Shown: positions 26,839 through 35,110, numbered from the stretch's first letter. The stretch is 64,000 nucleotides of DNA from an uncultured Prevotella sp. (GCA_900770395.1 CAAGKM010000024.1:62001-126000), one strand, 5' to 3'. Numbers and translations are program-made. Notes: generated by a model not told the origin, from the sequence alone.

Positions 26839-27366
26839 CTATTTTATAATAAATTTAAGATTAACTTTTGTTTTACCACTTACTGCAGCTGCAATGTAAG
26901 TACCTGAAGGCAGAGAGCGCAACGAGAGATTTTCGCCTGTCATTATTGTCGCAGACAAATATTCTCTGCCATTTAGACCGAACACTCCAACCGCAAAGCG
27001 TTTGTCTGGCTGTGCGTCAATGTGAAGAGACCTGCTGTCGGCATTTAGTACGATACGTGCAGAGCCGTCGTCCATATCTTGTATGTCGTTTATTCCGTCT
27101 GGAACGGCATGGCTGAATTCTAAATGACTGTATAGAGAATAAAGTAATTCTTCCATAGTATCACCCGAATGTATCCTCATACGGTCTTTGTCAAAATAGA
27201 TTCGTGTATTTGTTGAAAGAGAAACATTTAACGTTGTCTGTGAGTTGCCAGATATCACAAGACATGGCTCTTCGTCTGTAGCCCTGGCAGAAACACAGCA
27301 AAACAACAATGCGGCAATGAGCATTACGGCTGCATTACTGAGTAATGGGATTTTTAAATATTTCAT
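26839..27366 (-). CDS. Secreted protein with T9SS-type C-terminal tail
   Basis: A 175-residue protein with a signal peptide (hydrophobic 12-24, cleavage near ARA). The middle (about 30-90) is unassigned but resembles the N-terminus of its neighbour's family of exported Prevotella proteins. The last ~65 residues look like a type IX secretion sorting domain: FGLNGREY, then LPSGTYIAAAVSGKTKVNLKFIIK-like ending split by short strands and finishing in IIK. This agrees with porQ elsewhere in the window. It heads a two-gene unit with the 790-residue protein. A leader of up to about 430 bases with strong RNA structure precedes it. Confidence 0.65.
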   Translation of the reverse strand: MKYLKIPLLSNAAVMLIAALLFCCVSARATDEEPCLVISGNSQTTLNVSLSTNTRIYFDKDRMRIHSGDTMEELLYSLYSHLEFSHAVPDGINDIQDMDDGSARIVLNADSRSLHIDAQPDKRFAVGVFGLNGREYLSATIMTGENLSLRSLPSGTYIAAAVSGKTKVNLKFIIK

Positions 27367-27807
27367 GTGTTTGAATTTTAGTTATTGTATAGAAAAGGCG
27401 TGCACCATTCTTTTCGCTTGCCTAAATTCAGGTTACCGCCAAGTGACCTACACGACCAACAAGCATAGAATCGTCCACGCCTTAGAGACGTGAACCTTCA
27501 CACTGCTTGTTCTCGGTCGTTGAATATTGGCGGTATTCGAATTTAGAGAACAAGAGCTAAAAGCTCAATATATATTCTTAAAAGTTTCTTTGAATGGGAG
27601 ACGCTTTTCGTTGATTTTATATTCTCAACTTGCGGAGCGCAGCCTATCGGTCTGCATCCACATCTTGCGTTCCTTTCTTTTATTTTATTTCTGTTTCTTC
27701 AACCTCCTATTTTAATGGTTATTATCTTATGCAAAATTTATAATTATTGTCTTTGCCCTATGACTGAATTCCGGCAACATCTTTATTATGATTTCCATAA
27801 GTCAAAG
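27367..27807. other. 441-base gap holding the leader element
   Basis: No convincing gene. Besides the structured element it contains a small GAGCTAAAAGCTC hairpin at about 27553-27565 and a candidate minus-strand TAACTTTG box at 27810-27803, overlapping the end of the next gene, with no good -33 element. If used, that start gives a leader of roughly 430 bases. Confidence 0.6.
27395..27660 (-). ncRNA. Candidate structured leader RNA / repeat-family element
   Basis: A long hairpin is built from 27422-27429 with 27539-27546 (8 pairs), 27434-27442 with 27527-27535 (9), 27452-27457 with 27515-27520 (6), 27458-27465 with 27504-27511 (8), and an apical stem near 27473-27479 with 27489-27495. In addition the apical bases 27476-27483 (CACGCCTT) are fully complementary to 27395-27402 (AAGGCGTG), outside the hairpin. 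This allows a pseudoknot or an alternative fold ending about 30 bases from the downstream start codon. Read on the minus strand it would be the 5' leader of the secreted-protein unit. The strand is inferred; the pairings are seen. Confidence 0.55.
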
Positions 27808-28065
27808 TTAATCAAAGAGTGTTGTTGCATCAGGAAGATTCTCAAGTCCAGACTTTTCAGCTTCTTCCAGCTCTTGTAAAGCCTTCTTGAAACTTCGACC
27901 GACAAATGTTTTCTGTTGCTCGGCTAATGCAGATGACTCTTGGGATAGGAGACGTTTCATAAACGCATTCCTTACCGACTTTGGCTGGCTGATAAATAGA
28001 GTCCAAAGGGCATCAAGTGGACTGACATTATTTTTTTCATATATTGTTGCGGTGTTCATAAGCAT
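27808..28065 (-). CDS. Small hypothetical protein (85 residues)
   Basis: An 85-residue, probably cytoplasmic protein without signal or membrane segment. The first half has a compact helical stretch (PLDALWTLFISQPKSVRNAFMKRLL), the second a charged helix (KALQELEEAEKSG). The layout resembles small antitoxin-like or adaptor proteins of Bacteroidales, but no toxin gene sits beside it. A second in-frame ATG two codons in (28059) is an equally good start. A textbook promoter lies just upstream, so it is likely expressed alone. Function unknown. Confidence 0.6.
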   Translation of the reverse strand: MLMNTATIYEKNNVSPLDALWTLFISQPKSVRNAFMKRLLSQESSALAEQQKTFVGRSFKKALQELEEAEKSGLENLPDATTLFD

Positions 28066-28080
28066 TTTATTTTATCGCTG

Positions 28081-28112
28081 CAAAGGTAAATATAAATTTC
28101 CAAATCCCCAAA
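28081..28112 (-). promoter_or_regulatory. Promoter of the 85-residue protein gene
   Basis: On the minus strand TTTG (28112-28109), 20 bases, TACCTTTG (28088-28081). The start codon is only 16 bases downstream of the -7 box, giving a very short leader. Confidence 0.7.
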
Positions 28113-28193
28113 TCTTTTACTGTGTTTTTTCGTTTAACTGTAACATTCCACATGTGAATATGAAATTTTTCTAAAAATCCATACGACATAAAG

Positions 28194-28237
28194 AAAAATG
28201 TGGTTATGACCGTTTATTTGATCATAACCACATTTTT
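28194..28237. terminator. Bidirectional terminator after galK
   Basis: A perfect 16-pair stem (28194-28209 with 28222-28237, 12-base loop) around GTGGTTATGA / TCATAACCAC, flanked by A and T runs on both sides so each strand ends in a U run. It lies 57 bases after the galK stop on the minus strand. Confidence 0.85.
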
Positions 28238-28294
28238 ATTTTTTGCGTAATGCTAATGTTGTTGCATTATGCTTTGGCGCTTGTAACAGATGCT

Positions 28295-29443
28295 TCAGTC
28301 GCTGATTTTGCGTGCACCGTCACCTATCACTACGTCGATGATGACAGGCTCTTTGCCATACTTCTCCTTGAACTTAGCCTTTGCTGTCTCGCAGAAGTGC
28401 TTGTAAAGGTCATCTTCTACAAGGTTGATGGTGCAGCCGCCGAAGCCGCCGCCCATGATACGGCTACCTGTAACCATGCACTCCTTGGCAACATCGTTGA
28501 GGAAGTCGAGCTCCTCGCAAGAAACCTCATAGTCTTTTGACAGTCCCTCGTGAGTCTCGTACATCTTCTGACCAACAGTCTCGTAGTCGCCCTTCTCAAG
28601 TGCGTCGCAAACGGCAAGCACGCGGAAATACTCTCCGATTACATACTTGGCACGCTTGTAGTCTTCCTCGCTTATCTGGTCTTTCACTGCTTCCAGCTTC
28701 TCCCAGTCGGCATCGCGCAGAGTCTCCACGCCAATTGCCTTTGCTACACGCTCGCAACTGTTGCGGCGGTCATTGTAGGGTGAACCCACAAGGGCATGCT
28801 TCACGCAAGAGTTAACAAGCACGAGTTTGTAACCCTTCGGATTCCATGGGAAGTACTGGAACTCACCGCTGCGGCAGTCAAGACGCATGAGGTTGTTTGC
28901 TTTGCCGTGGCAGGATGCGAACTGATCCATGATACCACAGTTTACACCTATATATTTATGCTCTGTTGCCTGACCAACCTTAGCCAATGTCATACGGTCG
29001 GTATCACCCTTGCCGAAGAGATCATCGAGGGCGAATGCAAAGCAGCTCTCAAGTGCAGCTGACGATGACATGCCTGCTCCGAGGGGAACATCGCCTGCAA
29101 ATGCAGTGTTGAATCCCTCAACAGGAATACCCAATGCCATCATCTCGCGGCACACGCCGAAGATGTAGCGGAAGTGGGTGGCTGATGGTCCCTTCTCGTC
29201 ATCGAGCGAGAACTCTGCATAGTCCTTCAAGTCTATTGAGTATGCACGTACTGTACGTGTGCCGTTAGGCTTTATCTCAGCCATCATTCCCTGTTGTACT
29301 GCGCCAGGGAACACAAAACCACCGTTGTAGTCGGTGTGCTCACCAATGAGGTTAATACGACCGGGAGCGGCATATATGGAACCTGTTGTTCCGTCGAAGT
29401 GCTTGATGAAGCGACTTCTTACATCGTTGATTGTTAGTTTCAT
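28295..29443 (-). CDS. galK: Galactokinase
   Basis: GalK phosphorylates alpha-D-galactose at C1 with ATP, the entry to the Leloir pathway. The 382-residue protein has the GHMP-kinase galactose signature GRINLIGEHTDYNGG at residues 29-43, the ATP-binding GAGMSSSAALE loop, and the C-terminal GGFGGCTINLV motif. It starts MKLTINDVRSRF and lies 33 bases after the MFS transporter on the same strand. Together with the mutarotase it makes a galactose uptake set; galT and galE are not in the window. Confidence 0.96.
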   Translation of the reverse strand: MKLTINDVRSRFIKHFDGTTGSIYAAPGRINLIGEHTDYNGGFVFPGAVQQGMMAEIKPNGTRTVRAYSIDLKDYAEFSLDDEKGPSATHFRYIFGVCREMMALGIPVEGFNTAFAGDVPLGAGMSSSAALESCFAFALDDLFGKGDTDRMTLAKVGQATEHKYIGVNCGIMDQFASCHGKANNLMRLDCRSGEFQYFPWNPKGYKLVLVNSCVKHALVGSPYNDRRNSCERVAKAIGVETLRDADWEKLEAVKDQISEEDYKRAKYVIGEYFRVLAVCDALEKGDYETVGQKMYETHEGLSKDYEVSCEELDFLNDVAKECMVTGSRIMGGGFGGCTINLVEDDLYKHFCETAKAKFKEKYGKEPVIIDVVIGDGARKISD

Positions 29444-29476
29444 AGTTCCTTATGTTTTAATTAAATGTTTAGATAT

Positions 29477-30778
29477 TTATACTGGAATATCCTTGTTTAC
29501 GTTCTTGCTGCCGATGATGGCGTAGTAGAACATATATGCCATTGCGAGCAGAGGCACGATGTATGAAATCATATAAGTGGTCTGGTCAGCGATAAAGTTC
29601 TGGAACAATGGCAATACGCCGCCACCGACAACCATCATCATAAAGATGCCTGAGCCCTGTGCGGAATATTTGCCAAGCCCCTCAGTTGCGAGGTTAAATA
29701 TAGAAGACCACATGATTGATGTGCAGAGTCCGCAAAGCACAAGGAACAGAGCTGCGATAGGCACTGTTACCATCTCAATGGATGCGCCGGTGAACACTGG
29801 CATCGCAATGGTTGAAGACTTGCCGAGCATCATTGCCAAAATGATAAAAATCATGCCAACGCCAGATGCGACAGTCATAAGAGTCTTGCTTGACACCTTG
29901 TCGGCGATGAAGCTTGACAGTGTACGTCCAACGAGCATCAGCAGCCAATATGTGCCGGCAAGGAAACCTCCAATGGTGGCTGCATTGAGGAGCCCCTCAC
30001 CGCCGCCGCGTGCAGATGTGTCGGCAATATAGAAGTTGAGAGTACCTGGGATACCGATTTCAACACCTACATATACGAAGATAGCGATGGTTCCGAGCAC
30101 AAAGTGGCGGAAAGCCCATGGCGAATGTTCAAAAACGGTGTCTGAGGTAACCTTGCCTATCTCAGGGTCGGCAATAGGAATGAATGTCAAGACCACGTAT
30201 GCGCCGGCAAACACAGCCATTGCGATATAGAGCACAAGGTTAATGTCCATCATCTGTGTCTCCTTGGTTACTGTACCGATGAGGGCGCCAACGAGCATAG
30301 GAGTAATTGTTCCTGCAAGCGAGTTGAGTGTGCCGCCGATGAGGTTGAGCTGATTACCGCGGTTGCCGCCGCCACCAATGAGGTTGAGCATCGGGTTCAC
30401 CACTGTGTTGAGCATACAAACGGCGAAACCGCAAATGAAAGCTCCAAGCAGGTAAATGCAGAATGCCGCAATGCCTACTTCCAACTGTCCGGAAATGAAC
30501 TGCACCAGCACTCCGATGAAACCAGTTGCAATACCATAAAGAGCGGTCTTCTTGTAACCGAACTTGGTAAGCATCTTTCCTGCCGGAATACCCATGAACA
30601 GATAGGCGAGGAAGTTCATAGCATTACCGAGCATACCTACTGCAGAGCTGCCCTCAAATACATTTTTCCAAATTACGCCGACAGGCGCGCCAAGATTTGT
30701 CACAAATGAAATCATGGCATAAATAAACATCATAGTGATAATGGCCACTATGCTACCATTCTTTTGATTCGTACTCAT
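29477..30778 (-). CDS. MFS sugar transporter (glucose/galactose type)
   Basis: A 433-residue inner-membrane protein with about 12 hydrophobic helices, of the FucP/GluP/HxlP type of major facilitator used by Bacteroidota for hexose uptake. Recognisable are GNAMNFLAYLFMGIPAGKMLTKFGYKKTAL, with the FGYKK loop after helix 2, and FICGFAVCMLNTVVNPMLNLIGG. Its position between galM and galK indicates galactose (with H+) as substrate. A strong hairpin sits in the 108-base gap upstream, so the transporter and galK are expressed either by read-through or from a promoter I cannot identify. Confidence 0.88.
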   Translation of the reverse strand: MSTNQKNGSIVAIITMMFIYAMISFVTNLGAPVGVIWKNVFEGSSAVGMLGNAMNFLAYLFMGIPAGKMLTKFGYKKTALYGIATGFIGVLVQFISGQLEVGIAAFCIYLLGAFICGFAVCMLNTVVNPMLNLIGGGGNRGNQLNLIGGTLNSLAGTITPMLVGALIGTVTKETQMMDINLVLYIAMAVFAGAYVVLTFIPIADPEIGKVTSDTVFEHSPWAFRHFVLGTIAIFVYVGVEIGIPGTLNFYIADTSARGGGEGLLNAATIGGFLAGTYWLLMLVGRTLSSFIADKVSSKTLMTVASGVGMIFIILAMMLGKSSTIAMPVFTGASIEMVTVPIAALFLVLCGLCTSIMWSSIFNLATEGLGKYSAQGSGIFMMMVVGGGVLPLFQNFIADQTTYMISYIVPLLAMAYMFYYAIIGSKNVNKDIPV

Positions 30779-30837
30779 TTTTGTTTTTTTATTTTTAATT
30801 TTAAGTTATAGTTTTCTATCAGGTTATAAAAATACGA

Positions 30838-30872
30838 TTTTGGCTCTGCCTTATGAAAAAGCAGAGCCAAAA
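30838..30872 (-). terminator. Hairpin between galM and the galactose transporter
   Basis: TTTTGGCTCTGC (30838-30849) pairs perfectly with 30861-30872 around an 11-base loop, 15 bases after the galM stop. On the minus strand the 3' side ends GCCAAAATCGTATTTTTAT, a weak U tract, so it may act as a partial terminator that lowers transporter and galK expression. Confidence 0.65.
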
Positions 30873-30886
30873 CTATATTTTGACAA

Positions 30887-31975
30887 TTATATTGTTCCGA
30901 ATTTGTAAATTGTTTTCTGCTTGTACTGCTCTGACGGGCGGAGTACAACAGAAGGGAAGTATGGGCGGTTTGGTGAGTCTGGGAAATGCTGGCACTCCAG
31001 GCAAACAGCTGAGCGGCGTGGGAAAGTGGCTCCGTGCTGTCCAACCGCACCGTTGCAGAAGTTTGCAGTGTAGAGCTGTACTCCCGGCTCTGTAGTGTAA
31101 ACCTCGAGTGTACGTCCGCTCTTTGGCTCTGTCACTCTTGCCGCAAAGCTCAGCTCACCCTCTTCTTTCTTGTTGAGCACATAGTTGTGGTCATAGCCGC
31201 TGCCATTCTTGATTTGCTCATTGTCAGCATCTATCTCCAGACCGAATGCCTTTGGCTTGCGGAAGTCGAATGGGGTTCCCTCAACCTTGAGAATCTCACC
31301 CGTAGGAATGCTGGTGTTGTCGATAGGCAGATAGAAGTCTGCGTTAATCTCGCATATCTGATCTTCAATAGTTGGTGTCGGGTTGGCGATACCAGCCAAT
31401 GCGAAGAATGCATGGTGAGTGAGACAGATGATTGTCTTCTTGTTTGTTGTGGCGAGATACTCGATAATAATCTCGTTGTCGTCTGTAAATGTGAACTCCA
31501 CTGTCAGCTTCACCTCTCCAGAGAATCCTTCATCACCGTATGGGGAAGTAAGGTTGAGAGCTAATGAGCGTGGTCCCATCTGGCGGGCATCCCATACCTT
31601 CATGTTGTAACCTACGTTTCCGCCATGCAGATGGTTGGGACCGTCATTGAGTGCCAACTGATACTCTTTGCAGTTAAGTGTGAACTTACCCTTGCAGATA
31701 CGGTTACCATAACGGCCGATAAGGGTAGAGCGGTAGATATCGCTTGTCTCCATCAAGGTCTTGATGCTGTCAAAGCCGTGGATAACGTTTGCCACGTTGC
31801 CGTCTTTGTCGGGAACCATGATAGCGCAGATAGCACCGCCATAATTAGAGATTGCCACTTCGTAGCCTTTGCGGTTACGCAAAATATACAAGTCGGTTTT
31901 CTTACCGTTTATTGTGGTCTGGAAATCCTTCCGATTCAGACCACAGAGATTTTGTGTTTCTTTTGAGTTGCTCAT
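30887..31975 (-). CDS. galM: Aldose 1-epimerase (cytoplasmic mutarotase)
   Basis: It equilibrates the anomers of galactose so that GalK has its alpha form. I start it at 31975 (MSNSKETQN), giving 362 residues; an in-frame ATG at 32020 falls inside the candidate promoter. Unlike the copy at 22820 it has no signal peptide. Core motifs are LIGRYGNRI, DGPNHLHGGNVGY with the catalytic histidine, CLTHHAFFALAG, and GYDHNYVLN. Near the end are EVYTTEPGVQLYT and FPRRSAVCLECQHFPDSPN. It is first in a galM, MFS transporter, galK group. Confidence 0.93.
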   Translation of the reverse strand: MSNSKETQNLCGLNRKDFQTTINGKKTDLYILRNRKGYEVAISNYGGAICAIMVPDKDGNVANVIHGFDSIKTLMETSDIYRSTLIGRYGNRICKGKFTLNCKEYQLALNDGPNHLHGGNVGYNMKVWDARQMGPRSLALNLTSPYGDEGFSGEVKLTVEFTFTDDNEIIIEYLATTNKKTIICLTHHAFFALAGIANPTPTIEDQICEINADFYLPIDNTSIPTGEILKVEGTPFDFRKPKAFGLEIDADNEQIKNGSGYDHNYVLNKKEEGELSFAARVTEPKSGRTLEVYTTEPGVQLYTANFCNGAVGQHGATFPRRSAVCLECQHFPDSPNRPYFPSVVLRPSEQYKQKTIYKFGTI

Positions 31976-32008
31976 CGGTTTAAACTGTTTAGTTATTGAA
32001 TTGCTCTG

Positions 32009-32039
32009 CAAAGTAAGCAAAAAAAAATGATATACCCAA
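32009..32039 (-). promoter_or_regulatory. Candidate promoter of the galactose group
   Basis: On the minus strand TTG (32039-32037), 20 bases, TTACTTTG (32016-32009), one mismatch from TAnnTTTG. Transcription would start about 25 bases before the chosen galM ATG. Confidence 0.5.
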
Positions 32040-32081
32040 ACAAATGGAGTAAAAAAACATTTTTTCGTGCGTTAAAAACTT

Positions 32082-33314
32082 CTAAAAGCAATTTTTTAGC
32101 AAATCTGCCACAACATAACTGCTGCCACCTATAAACACAAAATCATTTTCTCTGGCATTGCTTTTTGCCGCATTATATGCTTGTGATACAGTTGGATATG
32201 TATTCCCAAATAGTCCTTTTGCCTCTGCTTTTTCTTTCAGTATCTGCTCGTTGATTGCTCTGTGTGTCTCAGCTTTGGTGAAATAGTATATGGCGCTTTG
32301 GGGCAGCATGTCCATCACCGCATCCACATCTTTGTCGTCCACCATGCCGAATACAATATGCAGTGTGTCGCATGGCTGTTGTGAAATTTGTTTACTCAAG
32401 TATTGCCAACCTGCCACGTTGTGTCCTGTGTCGCAGATAGTGAGAGGATGCTTCTCCAATGTCTGCCATCTGCCTTTAAGGCCTGTAAGCGTGCATACGT
32501 TTGCAAGTCCGTGGTGTATGTTCTCTTTGGTTATTTTCAGTTCTGGAATATTTGCCACGGCTGTCAATATTGTATTTGCGTTCTTCTGCTGGTATATTCC
32601 TTTGAGGTCGGTCATCAGGTCTGCGGCATTTTTATAAGGTTTATCTTCCGCAAAACAGATGGGGGCATCCATCTCCTTTGCCTTTGCCTCAAACACCAGT
32701 CGTGTCTCCTGTGTCGCCTCACCTATTATTACGCGCGTACCTTTTTTTATAATGCCGGCTTTCTCCGTTGCGATTTTCGCAAGTGTGTCGCCCAGGAACT
32801 GCGTGTGGTCAAAGCTGATATTGGTTATTACCGAGAGGATGGGGGAGATGATGTTGGTGCAGTCAAGCCTGCCGCCAAGACCAACCTCAATCACAGCCAC
32901 ATCCACCTTCATGTCGCTGAAGTATTTGAATGCGAGAGCAGTGGTTACCTCGAAGAACGACGGATGAAGAGGCTCAAAGAAGTGACGCTCTCGTTCCACA
33001 AAGTCTATCACGTAATCCTCACTTATAGGCTCACCATTCACACGGATGCGCTCAGAGAAGTCAACAAGATGCGGTGAGGTGTAAAGCCCTACGCGGTAAC
33101 CTGCCATTTGCAGTATTGCCGCAATAGAGTGCGAGCACGACCCCTTGCCGTTGGTACCGGCAATGTGGATGGTCTTATAATTTTTGTGTGAATGATTGAA
33201 GTGCTCATCAAGAGCTTTGGTGTTTGCCAGTCCCTCCTTATATCCCGATGCTCCCTGGCGCTCGAACATCGGCATCTGATTAAACAGATATTCGCAAGTC
33301 TCAGTGTAGCTCAT
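32082..33314 (-). CDS. folC: Folylpolyglutamate synthase / dihydrofolate synthase
   Basis: FolC adds glutamate to dihydropteroate and then to folates, using ATP. The 410-residue protein is a Mur-ligase-type enzyme: P-loop GTNGKGS at about residues 52-58, the YTSPHLVDFSERI folate-site motif, the EVGLGGRLDCTNI stretch and SFDHTQFLGDTLAKIA. The C-terminal domain has CDTGHNVAGWQYL. It starts MSYTETCEYLFNQMP. It lies directly downstream of the RNase P RNA gene on the same strand (about 60 bases) and is otherwise isolated. Confidence 0.95.
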   Translation of the reverse strand: MSYTETCEYLFNQMPMFERQGASGYKEGLANTKALDEHFNHSHKNYKTIHIAGTNGKGSCSHSIAAILQMAGYRVGLYTSPHLVDFSERIRVNGEPISEDYVIDFVERERHFFEPLHPSFFEVTTALAFKYFSDMKVDVAVIEVGLGGRLDCTNIISPILSVITNISFDHTQFLGDTLAKIATEKAGIIKKGTRVIIGEATQETRLVFEAKAKEMDAPICFAEDKPYKNAADLMTDLKGIYQQKNANTILTAVANIPELKITKENIHHGLANVCTLTGLKGRWQTLEKHPLTICDTGHNVAGWQYLSKQISQQPCDTLHIVFGMVDDKDVDAVMDMLPQSAIYYFTKAETHRAINEQILKEKAEAKGLFGNTYPTVSQAYNAAKSNARENDFVFIGGSSYVVADLLKNCF

Positions 33315-33375
33315 TACTATGCTTTTGCCCTTTTAGGTCATATTTCATTTTATCTGTGGCTTATAAATAAAAAAA

Positions 33376-33756
33376 ACAGTGCTCCTATAAGCCGGGTTCT
33401 GTACAGTTGCCTGCGTCTGTCATTTATCTACTCTGCATGTTGCCACGCAGCTCAAGCGTTCTACCCTCCGTCGTACCTGAAAGGATTCGGACTGGCTGCC
33501 CTCAACCAACGGTTTACATGAACTTGCAGCCTCCAGATGGCACAGCCCGACGGTCACCCGCCAGCTGGTGGTCTCTTACACCACCTTCTCACCCTTACCC
33601 TCATCATGTTACTTTATGCCACAGGATGTGGGCGGTTGTTTTCTTCTGCCATTACCTGCCGTCGCCGACAGCTCCTATTTTCGGGAGTGGAGTGCCATTT
33701 GCTGCCCGGACTTTCCTCTCGCACATTGCTGTGCCAGCGACAGACCGGAGCACTGT
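33376..33756 (-). ncRNA. rnpB: RNase P RNA (class A)
   Basis: The catalytic RNA that trims tRNA 5' ends. On the minus strand it begins CAGTGCTCCGGTCTG, soon followed by GAGAGGAAAGTCCGGGC, the universal 5' conserved core. It ends ACAGAACCCGGCTTATAG then GGAGCACTG, the universal 3' core. The first nine bases (33755-33747) pair exactly with the last nine (33385-33377) to form helix P1. The length of about 380 bases fits bacterial class A. P1 followed by a U run on the minus strand (complement of 33366-33376) probably ends transcription. Boundaries are good to a few bases. Confidence 0.95.
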
Positions 33757-33768
33757 TTTTTTTATTTT

Positions 33769-33805
33769 AAATGAAGAGTGAAATTTGATTCTTCACACTT
33801 CATTT
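33769..33805 (-). terminator. Hairpin overlapping the thrC stop codon
   Basis: 33769-33782 (AAATGAAGAGTGAA) pairs with 33792-33805 with one mismatch, around a nine-base loop; the stem covers the thrC stop codon. No U tract follows on the minus strand, so termination is uncertain. The left arm is identical to a 14-base sequence at 497-510. Confidence 0.5.
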
Positions 33806-35097
33806 AAAAGAAATGCCTTGAAATCAGCAAAATCCTTAGTCATTGCCACACATTGTTTTTTACCTTTCATAAACTCAGCAAGACGTTCAGGAATCTCTAC
33901 ACTGGTGCCAATAATCGGATCAACAGTATCCTTGAACTTCGCCGGGTGTGCTGTCTCGCAGAACACACCAACCTCACCGTCTTTAAGCTGTTCATTTAAT
34001 GCACGATAACCGCATGCTCCATGCGGATCAAGAATATAACCGGTTTTTGCATAGCAATCTTTCATTGTCTCTCGAATCTGGTCGTCGCTGTATGTAGCGC
34101 CGCTGATGAGCGATGTAATCTTTGCATGGTCTCCCTTGTAGAGATCATAGATGCGTGCGAAATTCGATGGGTCGCCCACATCCATGGCATTTGCAATAGT
34201 CTGACGGCTTGCCTTTGGTTCATATTTTCCTGTCTGCAGATAGTTGTAGAAAATATCGTTGGCGTTGTTGGCGGCGATGAAACGCTTTACTGGCAGTCCC
34301 ATGGCGTGACCGAAGAGTGCCGCACAGATGTTACCGAAGTTGCCCGACGGCACACACACCACCATGTTGTCCGCCTTGCCTAATGCCTTCAGACGGGCGT
34401 ATGCATTGAAATAGTAGAATGCCTGTGGCAGGAAACGTGCCACATTGATGGAGTTGGCTGATGTCAGTTTCATGTGCTCGTTCAGCTCTTTGTCCATGAA
34501 TGCGCTCTTCACCAGTGCCTGACAGTCATCAAACACACCGTCCACCTCAATGGCTGTGATGTTCTTGCCGAGTGTGGTGAACTGGCTCTCCTGTATCTTG
34601 CTCACCTTGCCTTTGGGGTAGAGCACATATACGTGTATGCCGTCAACACCGAGGAAACCGTTTGCAACAGCGCTGCCAGTGTCGCCACTTGTTGCCACAA
34701 GCACGTTGACCTGCTCCTTGCCCTCACGGCGGATGAAGTACTGCAACAGGCGTGCCATGAAGCGTGCGCCAACATCCTTGAATGCTAATGTGGGACCGTG
34801 ATAAAGTTCCAGACTATAGATGTTATCGCTAACCTGTGCTATCGGACAGTCGAAAGCCAATGTGTCGTACACAATCTTGCGTAATGATTCTGCATCTACA
34901 TCTTCACCGAAGAAGGCATCAGCAACAGTGTATGCAATCTCCTGGAATGACATCTTGTCAATGTCGTTGAAAAATTCCTGCGGCAATGTCTTAATGCTCT
35001 TAGGCATATACAGTCCGCGGTCGCTGGCAAGTCCTTTCACCACAGCCTCGTGCAGTGTAGCTTCAGGCGCCTGTTTGTTTGTGCTGTAATATTTCAT
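33793..35097 (-). CDS. thrC: Threonine synthase
   Basis: A PLP enzyme that makes threonine from O-phosphohomoserine, the last step of the pathway. The 434-residue protein has the N-terminal YYSTNKQAPEATLHEAVVKGLASDRGLY start, the PLP lysine in GPTLAFKDVGARF, the phosphate-binding ATSGDTGSA loop, and PSGNFGNICAALFG. It is third in the operon thrA, apgM-type gene, thrC with 13 bases before it. The reaction requires phosphohomoserine, so a homoserine kinase must exist; the gene just upstream is the likely one. Confidence 0.96.
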   Translation of the reverse strand: MKYYSTNKQAPEATLHEAVVKGLASDRGLYMPKSIKTLPQEFFNDIDKMSFQEIAYTVADAFFGEDVDAESLRKIVYDTLAFDCPIAQVSDNIYSLELYHGPTLAFKDVGARFMARLLQYFIRREGKEQVNVLVATSGDTGSAVANGFLGVDGIHVYVLYPKGKVSKIQESQFTTLGKNITAIEVDGVFDDCQALVKSAFMDKELNEHMKLTSANSINVARFLPQAFYYFNAYARLKALGKADNMVVCVPSGNFGNICAALFGHAMGLPVKRFIAANNANDIFYNYLQTGKYEPKASRQTIANAMDVGDPSNFARIYDLYKGDHAKITSLISGATYSDDQIRETMKDCYAKTGYILDPHGACGYRALNEQLKDGEVGVFCETAHPAKFKDTVDPIIGTSVEIPERLAEFMKGKKQCVAMTKDFADFKAFLLNEV

Positions 35098-35110
35098 AAC
35101 GTTATCATTA

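Noticed and set aside
27395..27660. 6S RNA, integron attC site or retron RNA for the long hairpin
   Set aside because: No large central bubble as in 6S RNA, no attC-type R boxes or integrase, and no reverse transcriptase gene nearby.
27527..27715. Small coding frames in the 27.4-27.8 kb gap
   Set aside because: Short, low-complexity or interrupted by stops, and overlapping the paired RNA stems; no ribosome binding site.
27808..28065. Toxin-antitoxin pair
   Set aside because: Only one small gene is present; the neighbours are a non-coding gap and galK, and no toxin-like frame was found.
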